From positions 1 through 64,000 of the forward strand of contig JAHLKC010000003.1 in assembly GCA_025449115.1 (NCBI GenBank): a DNA stretch of 64,000 nucleotides, written 5' to 3'. The notes beneath the pieces are model-generated. The model saw nothing but the letters and a program-made list of their open reading frames with translations, did no database searches and was not told where the DNA came from. The position numbers were made by a program, and so were the translations under genes. Positions 21,000-31,797 of this stretch are shown here, in pieces (within the stretch, counting starts at the first letter, position 1; the number at the start of each line of letters is the position of its first letter). This DNA is from Chytridium lagenaria. Lineage: Eukaryota; Chytridiomycota; Chytridiomycetes; Chytridiales; Chytridiaceae.

Positions 21000-23900
21000 A
21001 CAACAGCTCACAACAGAGGCGTCACTGAGCGATTCTGAACTCAAAGCGGGTACGGAGGAAGCGGTTAATGCCTCCAATGTTCACCAGCCCCAAATCATAC
21101 AATTGTTCAGACCCGACCCCACATACAAGTAGTGCGTTGTGCCGCCACTGCAGAAACTTGACTCCCTTGCAACGAAACGCAGCCTGTGCAACGGCTTCTT
21201 GACCCCAACGGTATCCGCTACAGCTCCAGATGCCAACGTCCACAACCGGTTAATCCCAATACCCGGGGGCATGAGCGCTACCAGGGCTCGCAGAGCCCTG
21301 TCCCGTCCAACCCACTGGAAACAGCAAATATTGCGTTAACGCCAAAGCCGTCTCTATACCGCATACCCTTCAAACTCCTCGCCAAGCGATTATTGCGCGG
21401 TGACATGGCGGTGGCGCAACACTTTTGCCGGGTTGAGCCCTGAGCACACAACCTCAAACAAGCGAACGCAACACGACCTCATCCCGCAAACAGACAGCCA
21501 GACCAGTGCGAATCAGATACAGATGGTCAATCGTGAAAACCATTTACTGGTTGGAAGCGGTGGCTGGAGCAAACGACCGGACCTTTGCCCAACGCCTGAT
21601 CCAGGACTCGTGATTGAGCGTTTCAGTCCACGCCCACCTCAAAGCGTGGTGATGTGACCCCAACGCCAATAAATACTGGAGCAACACTTCCATACTGTAA
21701 TTCCCCATGGACGACGCGATAACCAAAAAAATCTACCAACAGAACCAGGCCCTGGAGGGAAAGTGGGGACCTCCGCCACAGTGCCCTCAAAACCCTTGCG
21801 CCCTGACCCAACGCACTATTGCAGCATACGATTGATTACGCCGGTAACACCATCCCAAACGCAAGCATTTCTTGGCTGCCGTGGGAAAAAAACGTTGTCA
21901 TTGCGCCCGGCGGGGCAAAGCCGCCCTGCACGGATAAACCTGGGCCAAGCTCAAACTACCACCCTCCACCGCCACGTGCACCATCTCTCTCAAGTTTGGG
22001 GCCCGTCAATGGCGCTTACACAGTGCGGGCACCACCGCACGAATCAAAAATGATCCCGCGTGCAGAACCCCCACTCCGTCAGGGAGATCTTAATCACCAC
22101 CCCATGCTGCGCACCAGACCTGCTCCCGAATATCTTCGAAATACGCCCACTCTGCCAACATATCTGCAAACCATTCCAGATCCTCCTGTACCGCCAAGGG
22201 AATCCCCAACCCCTGCTGCAGATCCTAACCGCCCAGCAACCCATAGATATTTTCAGATACACCCAATACTTGGCATACCCACGTTAACGTCCCCGCTACC
22301 ACCAACATCCTCTATGCCGTCAATATTTTCGAGCTCGTCGCTTTCAAGAGCAAGTTCAGATTTCTCGTCGACGAGATTACTCGAGCGACACCGTCAAAAC
22401 ACCAGAAGTCGGATCGCTGTCCCAAAAACACCTCCAGCTTTAAATTCATAACCCACCAGCCCAAATACGCGGTGCACCTGCGCAATGATCCGGTTCTCCA
22501 TTGCCCTCCGGGACCCCGCCGAAAAAATGTCACTGTAACTGACGCAGTTGACGCTCCTCTTCACCCACAAGAAACCAACACATACAATTCCCTAAGTGAC
22601 AACAATAGAAACCCGCGTCCCGCATGCCAAACATCAGAACATGGTCCCCAATCAATTTATCCTCCATTAATATACCCTGGTACAGTCCAATTCACTTCAC
22701 GCCGCGTCCCGCATGCCAAACATCAGAACATGGTCCCCGATCAATTTATCCTCCATTAATATACCCTGGTACAGTCAATTCACTTCACGCCGCGTCCCGC
22801 ATGCCAAACATCAGAACATGGTCCCCGATCAATTTATCCTCCATTAATATACCCTGGTACAGTCAATTCACTTCACGGCGCGGGAACTGCCGGTACTTGG
22901 CCTTAGCATCCACCATTCACAAAAATACAACCAAGTGGCAACGCCGCCACCATCATCAACACAATACAAGAGGCACGGCCCCAGGTAATCCCGCGACGGT
23001 AACTTGTTCACGCTCAGCAAAGAGCCACTCCGAGAGAACGAGAAATCGTGAACAAACCGCACTCTCCATCCGGGGCCCTTTCCTTCTGAACAGCACCAAC
23101 CGGTGCGTTTGAGAAAACTTGGAACTGCTAAACCTCATCAACGGTAAACGGACCCAAGCGCCGGCGGAGCGCGAAACTGATCAGCCTCCGTATGATGGAA
23201 CGCCACCGCCAATCTGTGGTTCAAGACCACCACATGATGCTCTTCGGCAAAATTCGTTGTCAGCGTGAGCCCCTGCGCAAGATCCAGGAACAGGAAATTG
23301 CAAAGCGGTTCATTGGGGAAATCCACTGTCAGCGCTGCGAACATGTCCCCCGCAAAAGGTGTCACCAACTTGGTCAACCCCTTCCAATACAGCAAAAACA
23401 ACACCTCCCGGCTCTGTGATGCAGTGAATGGAAGCTCCGCTGGCGACGGGATACCTAAAATCGTTTCCTGCGCCGGCACCACTGCCGTCAATGGCAGTAC
23501 CATTTGCGGCAAGAACAAATATTCGGTTTTCCCCCGGCGTCAGTTCCCCTACGGTCTAACCCCAACGATCGCTTCCCCCGACCCTCCCACCCCTTTGAGG
23601 AAAGTCGCCGTGGTGCTGACCTGCCTATTTAAGCAGAGGCACGCGCCCGCCCTGACCCACTGGTTGTACCACCACTACCCCCACTGCAAGCATACGCTTC
23701 TGAAACAAGCACCGCTCATTGATTAGCTGGACGTTATCCGTAAATCGAAGCCTAGGAAACCAGCACACAAACCTGCGCTTCTGGGCCTCATAAACGGATG
23801 CCGCTGCCCAGCCGCATAGATTTGTGATCTACAGTATCTCGTCATGAAACGTATCCAGCTCCTTATCCGATGGATAGAGAAGACCAGCACCAAGTGTGAA

Positions 23901-24050
23901 ACCATCAAAACGCCGTCACCCACCCTTCATACCTGGCAAACTCCAAACTCGGATCACCTCATCTTCGGCCAAGCTCAAACCATCCACGTCCCAAGACAAC
24001 CATTTTGAGTGGTTTCACCACCACGTGCGGATCAAAATTGACTATTAAAA
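21000..24050 (-). mobile_element. Decayed retroelement with DIRS-like reverse transcriptase
   Basis: Relatively GC-rich block whose minus strand, read across frameshifts and stops, resembles tyrosine-recombinase (DIRS/Ngaro-type) retroelement RT. At about 23150-22880 there is an APVGAVQKE segment, then a VHDFSFSRSGS segment with SVN, then a VDDGGGVATW segment and an AKYRQFP remnant. At 22299-22264 a GTLTWVCQV motif fits the RT-RNase H connection of such elements. Upstream, 23500-24000 holds another broken protein-like stretch (LLYPSDKELDTFHDEI...). No intact frame exists. I did not find a recombinase domain, so placement as DIRS-like rests on the RT pattern alone. Confidence 0.45.
22621..22882. 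repeat. Three tandem copies of an 88-89 bp repeat
   Basis: Units begin CGCATGCCAAACATCAGAAC at 22621, 22710 and 22798 and are nearly identical. The third ends a few bases short. They lie inside the reverse transcriptase remnant, just after its AKYRQFP motif. Confidence 0.9.
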
Positions 24051-24179
24051 TGCCAAGACCCGTACCAGGCAATGTCACACAGCTGGAGAATACTGTGAGA
24101 TTATTGGAGAACCTCATCAAGAGGCATGAATGCGTCGCTTATATAGACGTCGTGCCCTTATTCTTAATTTGTTGTTCCC

Positions 24180-24270
24180 GTTCCATTCTTTTCCCTCTCG
24201 GGGGTTTTCATAGTTTTTCCCCATAGATACGAGAGAGGTTTTTATAGAAGGAAGGGCGGTCGACGTGGTA
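24180..24270 (+). repeat. LTR-like sequence, right copy
   Basis: TTCCCTCTCGGGGG...TTTTTCCCCA...GGTTTTTATAGAAGGAAGGGCGG, similar to 20060-20165 and in the same orientation. Confidence 0.35.
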
Positions 24271-24798
24271 TGCCAACTTATGACATGCTACCACGTTGGT
24301 CGAGATGCCTGTTGTTGTTATTTGATTCCCCTTTATGTATTGTTTTATTATTTGTAGAAAGTTGAATAGATTTACGTGCACCTCTGTAGTCCTGGATTGA
24401 TCCCATACATACATCCAGGCATGGCTGCCCTTGGGCCATGCTTTCTTCATTCTTCTGTTATTCAATATTGTGTTATTTAGTTGTACCTGCGGGCGCTCGG
24501 GGATTACGCCGCTGGGGGAGACTACACCTTGAACCAAGACCCTTGAGTCTAAGAAGGCCTGAGCCCTGGATAGACGCCTCTGTGGCATGATTCCTTCAAA
24601 GGTTTGGGTAGTATAACCACCTCTGTTCTTTTCTCGATTGCGATGACTGGCTATCTAGTTGCCTGTGAGTGGGAGTGCGGCATGAGCAGGGCCTTAGGTA
24701 GAAGAGATCAGATGAGAACATGTTAAAACGGCTTATTGCAGCGATTACAAGGCCTTGTACACTACTAGGAGCGGGATGGACTCCCTCCTTGATGACCC

Positions 24799-25372
24799 TT
24801 CCACTCTGGCGCGTGGATCTCCGCCTGAGTACCTTTTTCCTTGCTCTTTCCTTCCTTTCTTTCATTTAGATTAGTATTAGAGCAGAACCACAGCAACTTA
24901 AATCCCCGCTGTCACTAAAGGCAGAATAGGGCTTGACTCTTGATCTAGGAGTACCTCCTAGACGCTAGTCTTGTCACCTATTATGTGGTTGTCTACCTCT
25001 GTATGCCGGGGCTTAGCAGAGGGGGCCATAGAGAGAACTTCACAATACGAGTTCGCCACCACCACGCTTCAACTTTCATCAGATTCAAGTATCTGGCCTT
25101 CGAGATGCTCGCCATCACGCCCCCAGTTGTCAAAATTCAATTCTGTGAAGTTCTCTCTATGGCCCCCTCTGCTAAGCCCCGGCATACAGTAGGTGACGAG
25201 ACTAGAGTCTAGGAAGTACTTCTAGATCAAGAGTCAAGCTCTATTGGGCCTCTAGTGACAGCAGGGATTTAAGTTGCTGTGGTTCTGCTCTAAAACTAAT
25301 CTAAATGAAATAAAGGAAGGAAAAAGGAAGAAAAAGGTACTCAGGCGGAGATCCAACGCGCCAGAGTGGAAG
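24799..25372. repeat. Long imperfect inverted repeat, about 230-245 bp arms
   Basis: Left arm 24799-25043 reads TTCCACTCTGGCGCG...GAGAACTTCACA. The right arm 25144-25372 is its reverse complement, TGTGAAGTTCTC...CGCGCCAGAGTGGAA, with modest divergence. About 100 bp of spacer lies between. It could be two head-to-head copies of one terminal repeat, or a foldback element. Confidence 0.85.
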
Positions 25373-25399
25373 CATAGTAGAGTGGGCCTTAGAGAGAAC

Positions 25400-26800
25400 G
25401 CCACAAGAAGTCCTATATCATCTAATCCAGCCATCTTTACAAAAGGTTTGGCATACAGTGATTTTCACTAATGGTGCCTGGCGTATTATTGCCATGGCTG
25501 CGGTGCCGGTGAGAAAAAACTGTAGAAACATGAGGATTGAACCATGGTTCTACATTTGAATTTGCGTCAGAGGACAAAGGATCCTACTTTGTCGACCATT
25601 CTACATTGATGAAATGAAACCAACGCTATGATTTGTAAGCTCCACGTTACTGATAAGCAATAGTCTTACGGCATCATCCTTTGGGAAATTTAACATCACA
25701 ACATCATCAAATTAAGCTGTTCCCTTGCTTGTTGAGAATCATCGTTCACCTTTACAAGTGGATAGCTCGCTCATTTGCGCAAACCGCAAACTTCGAATTT
25801 CATACGGCGAGATCAGCACATCAGATTACGTTCATAGACGAGATCAGCATTTCGAGAGGATCTAGAGGACAGGCATGGCCATGAGGAAGAAAGGTTAAGG
25901 ACAGATTTACACCGATTCCAGCCCCACCACCGTATATTGTTTATAGTTTTTCCCCGCTGATAAGGTCTCTCTTCTCTTTCTTCTCCCTTCTCTTTTAGTA
26001 ATGTGTATTTACATTATTCACATTTAAATTTACATATCAAAGCAAAAGTGATTTTCGTGTTTCGTCTATTTACATTTCTTCTCCATATTCGGTGAATGAG
26101 AAAAAAAAGGTGCAGGGTGCTTCACATCGTCTTTTAGGATAAAAAAGGGCAGTGCCATTTATTTCGATAAAACAGCGAAAATTACTCTAATATAGATAAG
26201 ACGAAGGGAGGGAGGCGCGTTGGAGACAAGCAAAAACACCTTACTGTGGTAAATAGGTTATTGGTTGGTGGTGAAAGACGGTGCAGTCCACCTGTTGCAG
26301 ACAACAAACAAACTCGGTGGGGGCGTCGCACTACAAATAGGCGCGAAGGTTTGATTAAATGGCAACTTTTCACTTGTTGGACAGGATGTACAAGAACCAG
26401 TGGTACAAAAGGATATCTTATTAAAAACTATAACCTTGTGCTTCTTGGTATCAAGCTTATCACTTCTCGATTTGGAAGGTGCTTTCTCCAGATTTCTCAA
26501 ATGTAATACATGTACTACACTCTCCGCGCTAAACGAAACCCACCGCGAATATAATTTGGGCGCGTCATCAAATTATAATTATTTGTGGTACTCTCTATCT
26601 CTCGTTCATCAAAGCAAAGATAAAAAAATGCTGAAATAATTACGGTATGATTTATGCTTTTAGTCTTCTGAATTTACTTCGTTATTAAATATTTTTATTA
26701 ATTTTTAACTCGTTTTGTGATAAGTTCGCCTTTTTACGGTGTTGTTCGGAGGATTCTCACTTCTCTTGTCTTTTCTTATTTACAGCTTCACCATAAAAAA
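25400..26800. other. Intergenic region upstream of FBT copy 5
   Basis: No gene recognised. From about 26212 it is similar to the region upstream of copy 4 (15165 onward; shared GGAGGCGCG...GGAGACAAGC), the right half of the segmental duplication split by the repeat block. Confidence 0.5.
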
Positions 26801-26804
26801 AAAC

Positions 26805-26810
26805 TATAAA
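26805..26810 (+). promoter_or_regulatory. TATA box of FBT copy 5
   Basis: TATAAA 70-75 bp upstream of the ATG, within a leader almost identical to that of copy 4. Confidence 0.65.
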
Positions 26811-26879
26811 TACCCATCCCTTCCCCACCTAATATCAGTATCCCCTCTCATCCTCTTTCACTTCCCAAAGACTTTCGGG

Positions 26880-28546
26880 ATGCCTGCAAAGTCGACTTTC
26901 ACAGTTTCTGCTATTGGTCGCAGGATCAACCAGACCGGCAAGGGTAAGCGTCGACCCTTCACTTACTCCCATCATCACTATCATCGTCGATTTATCCAGT
27001 CCAAACCCAGCTAACAATCCGTCTCTCGTCTCTCCTATACAGACATCAAAGAGTTCTTCATCACCGCCGTCAAGACCCAGGGTCTCGACTTCTTCCTCAT
27101 CATCACCGCGACCTACTTCCTCCAGGGCTTCCGTAACTATGCCTTCGGTGGTGCTATCATCTGGTACCTCGGTCAAGTTCTCGGTCTCAACGGTGCACAG
27201 ATCCAGGCCGCCCGTTCCACCATTTTGATCACCTGGAACATCAAGTTCGTTTACGGCTTGATCTTCGACAACATCCCCATTCTCGGCCGTCACGACCACC
27301 CTTACTACATCATCTCCGCCGTCCTTGGTTTGATTTCCTTCATCTGCCTTGGTATCGAGAACATCGCCACCACCGAGACCAACGCCGTCATCCTCTTCTT
27401 CGCTGCCCTCATGGCCATGGCTATGTGCGATGTCATTGCCGATGCCATGGTTGTCAAGCGTGCTCGTCTTGCTGGTTCCCGTGACGGTGCTGCCCTCCAG
27501 ACTTGGTGCTGGATCGCCCTCTACGTCGGCTACACCATCGGTACCCCCATCCAAGGTGCCATTCTCGGCCCCGAGGGAGAGCGTCCCCTTGACCTTATGC
27601 GTTACGCCTACATCCCCATGTCTGCCGCCCTTGTCGTTCTCTCCCTCTTCATCCGCGAGAAGCCTTCCGGCCGCAAGATTGCCATCATGAACATCCCCAC
27701 TGGTATCTGGAAGCTCATCCAGGGTATTGTCTTGAACACCAAGGTCCTCCTCCCCATGCTCTGGATTCTTATCCGTGGTATGATCATCCCGACATTGCCC
27801 CCGCATGGAACTACTGGCTCAGGAACATTGAGATCGGTGTTGACCAACAGGCCTACATTGATGCTTCCGGTGGTATTTCTGGTATCATTGGTCTCCTCCT
27901 TTTCGGCGCCTTCTTCACCAAGACCAAGTTCCGTCGCATTTTCTTTGTCGTCCAATTCATCGTTGGTGTTTTCGGTATCCTCGACATTGCTCTTTTCAAG
28001 GGCTGGAACAGGCAAGCGAACATCTCCGACCTTGTCTTCCTCGCTGGTTCCCAGAACATCCAGGAGATCCTTGGTCAGCTCGCCGGTATGCCTTTCTTGA
28101 TCATGGCCGCTCAGATGTGCCCTGCCGATATCGAGGCTTCCTACTACGCCGCCCTCACCTCCGTCTCCAACGGTGGTAACAACGCCGGTGTCCGTATCGG
28201 TGGATTCATGCTTGAGAAGCTCAAGATCGATCTTGGCCGTGACCCCGAGACCGGTCGTCGTGTGTTCGACCTTACCAACCTCGAGACTGCCATGTGGATC
28301 CGTTTCGGTATGACCTTCGTCCCCTGTCTCCTCGTCTTCATGCTTCCCGATGTCTCTGCCATCGACCCCCACGGTGAGATGGCTAAGGAGGCTGAGGTTT
28401 ACGGCCAGATGACTTCTGCTGAGCGCGACGAGCTTGAGGCCAAGGCTGCCGAGGGTGACGTTGAGGCCAAGAAGAAGCTTGAGGCTATCCTCGAGTACGA
28501 GGCCAACAAGGACAAGGTTGAGGACAAGGCTGCCGAGAAGGTTTAA
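26880..28546 (+). CDS. Folate-biopterin transporter family protein (BT1/FBT), copy 5, one frameshift
   Basis: Exons 26880-26943 and 27043-28546 with a 99-nt intron. Open over its whole length except for one apparent missing base near 27788 (ATCATCCCGACATT where the other copies have one more C before GAC). Correct reading gives a protein of about 520 aa with all FBT landmarks: FLQGFRNY helix, GRHDHPYY loop, CDVIADAMVVKRAR, MCPADIEASYYAALTS and the Glu/Lys-rich tail ending in a KV terminus. It is closest to copy 4 in leader, coding and 3' UTR, so the pair is a recent duplication. Likely functional if the single shift is an error. Confidence 0.85.
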
Positions 28547-28660
28547 ATATCCAACTCTGTCCCTCCCTCCCTTCATTGTTATCCATTCCCTTCACTTTTT
28601 CCCGCCTCTGTGTCCCTATCCTCCTCTCGCTTGATCTTGATTGGATATCTGCGGTATATG

Positions 28661-28678
28661 GGAGATGCTGCTTTCTCC
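28661..28678 (+). promoter_or_regulatory. Conserved 3' UTR stem-loop after FBT copy 5
   Basis: GGAGATGCTGCTTTCTCC about 115 nt past the stop. The shared CTTGCCGAA...GCGAGAGCTCCTT and CCTCATAACA blocks follow at about 28755-28804. Confidence 0.65.
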
Positions 28679-28829
28679 TTGCCCTTATCCTGTATATCTT
28701 GGTTTTCGATTGTATCCGTTTTCAATGAATTCACGGTGTTTCCGAGTCTTTTCTTGCCGAATTTTGCGCGAGAGCTCCTTTATACCTGAGCCTCATAACA
28801 ACATAATATATTGATGGTCTCTTTATCCC

Positions 28830-31700
28830 TTTCCTTCCATATTTATTGCTACATTTCTGAGTGGTCTAAAAGTAAGTCTTCATATGGTGAGTCATCTGTG
28901 TTTTTTTTTTGTTTTTTCGCTTGACTCTAGACAGTAAGTTTGTTTTATGGTCTTTTCTTTTTTCGCATTTCATTTTAGTTTTGTCACATTTTATTTTCAT
29001 TTACTTTTTTTGCATTAATTACTATCACTTTTCCTCCATCTTTACTTTTTTTTTTATTTTGTGGCCTACGTTAATGTATTAGAGATTGAATGCTCGGCCT
29101 GGACTGACTTATGTTCGATGCCGCGACTGTGTATGAACGTGTTTTCTCTACATGTATACAAGCGAAAGGTACAACTAGCAAAATAAAATAATCTCTTACC
29201 GCTGACTATTGCATTAAATATACACAGTGGAGCAACAGAATTAAAAAAAAAACTTAAAAGAACTTTACATTATTTATATATATATAACAAAATGAAGTGT
29301 TACTATATCGAAAGTATTCATGTGATAGGGTTTAAGCGATAATAAGGGCGTGTGAGTAGCAATGCCGTCGAAAATCAAACCAAGAAGCAGAAAGAAAATA
29401 TATAGCAACACATGAACACGATGGGCGTAAATAACATAATAGTAACTTAGACTTAAAGAAATTTGCAACCTAATTCATTACCTTTTCTTCCGTTTCATAT
29501 CCGTGTTTATTTTTGGTCACCTATACGGGAAAAAAAGACAACGGAAAAACAAGTCACCTAATAGTTTTTATTAATTGATTGCATCGTTGACATTTAAGTA
29601 TTGTTGGTTTCTTTTATAAAATCTCTTTTACCTCGGCATCTTTTGTCTTTTTTATAAAAAAATAATGTGGAAGAAAAAGGTACTTACGTTTACGCTTACC
29701 TCTTAAGGCTATCAAGCATAAAATATCCAAAATGTCCGACAACCATTCCTTACCAGTGTAAAGTTGTAGAAAAAAGAAAACGAAAGTAAACGGCGGGAGA
29801 ATGAAGAAAAGATAAAGGCTAGCAGACTTTGCAACAGATGAGAAAGCATTGGAAATACCTTGTTTGTGATAGATACAGAAGCGAAAATAAATCAAAGCCC
29901 ATAACGATCAGCTTACCGTGATGTCCCTACCGTTTGTCCCGTATTCGCGTTCGTTGTAAGCGGTAATTAAAATAGAAAAAATGGGGGAATCGATTAATAA
30001 TCAATGTGAGATAGGTTGAGTGATATAATGAAGGTATGAATGCTGACCTTACTATATGTCGAAAGGAGATGAAAGAGAAGCCAACATTACTTCCCGTTAG
30101 GAATCACTATGGCGACTGTACGGGCCGTTCGTAAGTACAACTTGCGTTGAGAAGGCCAATGCGAATGTCCGAGGAAATCCGGAATCGTCTATTCCAGCAT
30201 GCGTTGAGAAGGTTGACAGCGGAGCCGGTGTTTATGTTTAATTCGCTTCCGTCTTAATAAACCTCGAGAGAAGACATCATGATGAACAGAGCATCCGCAT
30301 TGCATTTCCGCGTCCTCGCAAAGAAAACAGAACGATTTATAGCGACGAGGAATTACATTATGTGACGTTGGAACTCTGATCAGCGTAGAAATTATTATAG
30401 ATTATAGACAAGATACGTTAATAAGTCTATGGATTTGAAGTGTTGGTTGAAGACGACTAGAGCACACACCATAAAGAATATCGCAGACTCGTAAACCCGT
30501 CAGCTTCAAATTTATGCCATAACGGTAGAAGTTATAACTTATGATATTGAATGCATGACCGTTCTGCGATGCTTTTCCTAGCACAGACTACCTCGGTAGA
30601 GCGTTGTTATCGAGGTGTCGATGGGAAAAGTTGAGAAAAATGTAGACTTTGAAGAAAAATGAAGGAATGCCGCGATTATCGGAGAATAAAATGTTTGTTA
30701 AGTTTTGTTTCTCTTCCATTTATTTTTACTCTTTGGGCGCATGCCAATCTAAAATGGTATTGCTGATAAGCGGAATGAGATGTTCTAACGCTGGTATATT
30801 TATTTTCTGTCATCTTCGCGAACAATAGGCGAGCCGGATCATCATCATGAGTTCCGTTGTGATGCAATGATTATGAAAGCAATACATTTGCTCTCTGTTA
30901 AGGCCAAGGCTGAGAAGAGATTGGTAAATAATATTAAATAAAGACAGAAAAGTATAACACAAGTCCAGGGACAAAATGGTGCTGGTGCCATTTTAGAGGT
31001 GGGTTGTGACTGTGAGAAGAGGTGGGGGGGGGGGGGGTGCGCGAGTGTGATGGGAGGGAATAGGAGAAGAGCGCGAGAAAAGGTTTGCGCCCATTTTTTT
31101 GTCTTTGGGCGCATTAAGCAAATTTACGGATTCAACGCCTTCTTCTTGGTAGCGAATTTCATATTGCCCAGAAAGAAACAGCCGCCGTTCACGGTCAAAC
31201 AGATAACACTCAGCAGACAAATTGTCCGCATATGGCATTGGTAGTACAACGTAGCAGTGACACGATGACATGGTAAAGGGTAAAAAGGAAAATAAATAAA
31301 TAACAAATAATAATAACAAAAAGAAAAGACAAGAATTATTTAATAATAATTAATTTTGATCTTCCGCTCATCATTATTTTATAAATAAATATATTATTTA
31401 ATATAGAAACTATAGTTCACCACCACCACAGCTTGCCTTAAATGTATTACAAACTAATTATATTTATTTATTTCTCTCACCTCTCACTTCTCACTTCTCA
31501 CTCTTTCCTTTTCTTTAACTCTTTTTATTTTATCGCAACCTGCTCCCTTCCCTTAGAAATTGTGTAATAATGATTTTCTCTTTTAAAAATAATACACGAA
31601 GTTTTATTTTTATTCAAATTCTTGGACAAGTTTACCCATTCCTGTGTTTCTCTTTATCCTCCCTCTCTTTTTCCATTCTCTCTTCTTTCACTTTCTTCTT
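28830..31700. other. Intergenic region between FBT copies 5 and 6
   Basis: Long AT-rich interval; no gene supported on either strand. It contains T-rich tracts (28900-29060) and a 14-G run at 31024-31037. Confidence 0.5.
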
Positions 31701-31713
31701 CCTTTTGTAAAGG

Positions 31714-31719
31714 TATAAA
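31714..31719 (+). promoter_or_regulatory. TATA box of FBT copy 6
   Basis: TATAAA about 79-84 bp upstream of the ATG at 31798, followed by a C-rich leader. Confidence 0.6.
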
Positions 31720-31797
31720 ACCCCCACCCTTTTCCTCAACGTCCTGCAGGTCAAGCTCCTCATAACACTTTAGAACCCCTTCACAACCCACAATACA

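Noticed and set aside
21819..22451. Plus-strand proline-rich frame of 210 codons
   Set aside because: It overlaps the minus-strand reverse transcriptase remnant and has low-complexity composition with no domain.
22621..22882. Possible CRISPR array
   Set aside because: The three 89-bp units are contiguous with no unique spacers, and the genome is eukaryotic.
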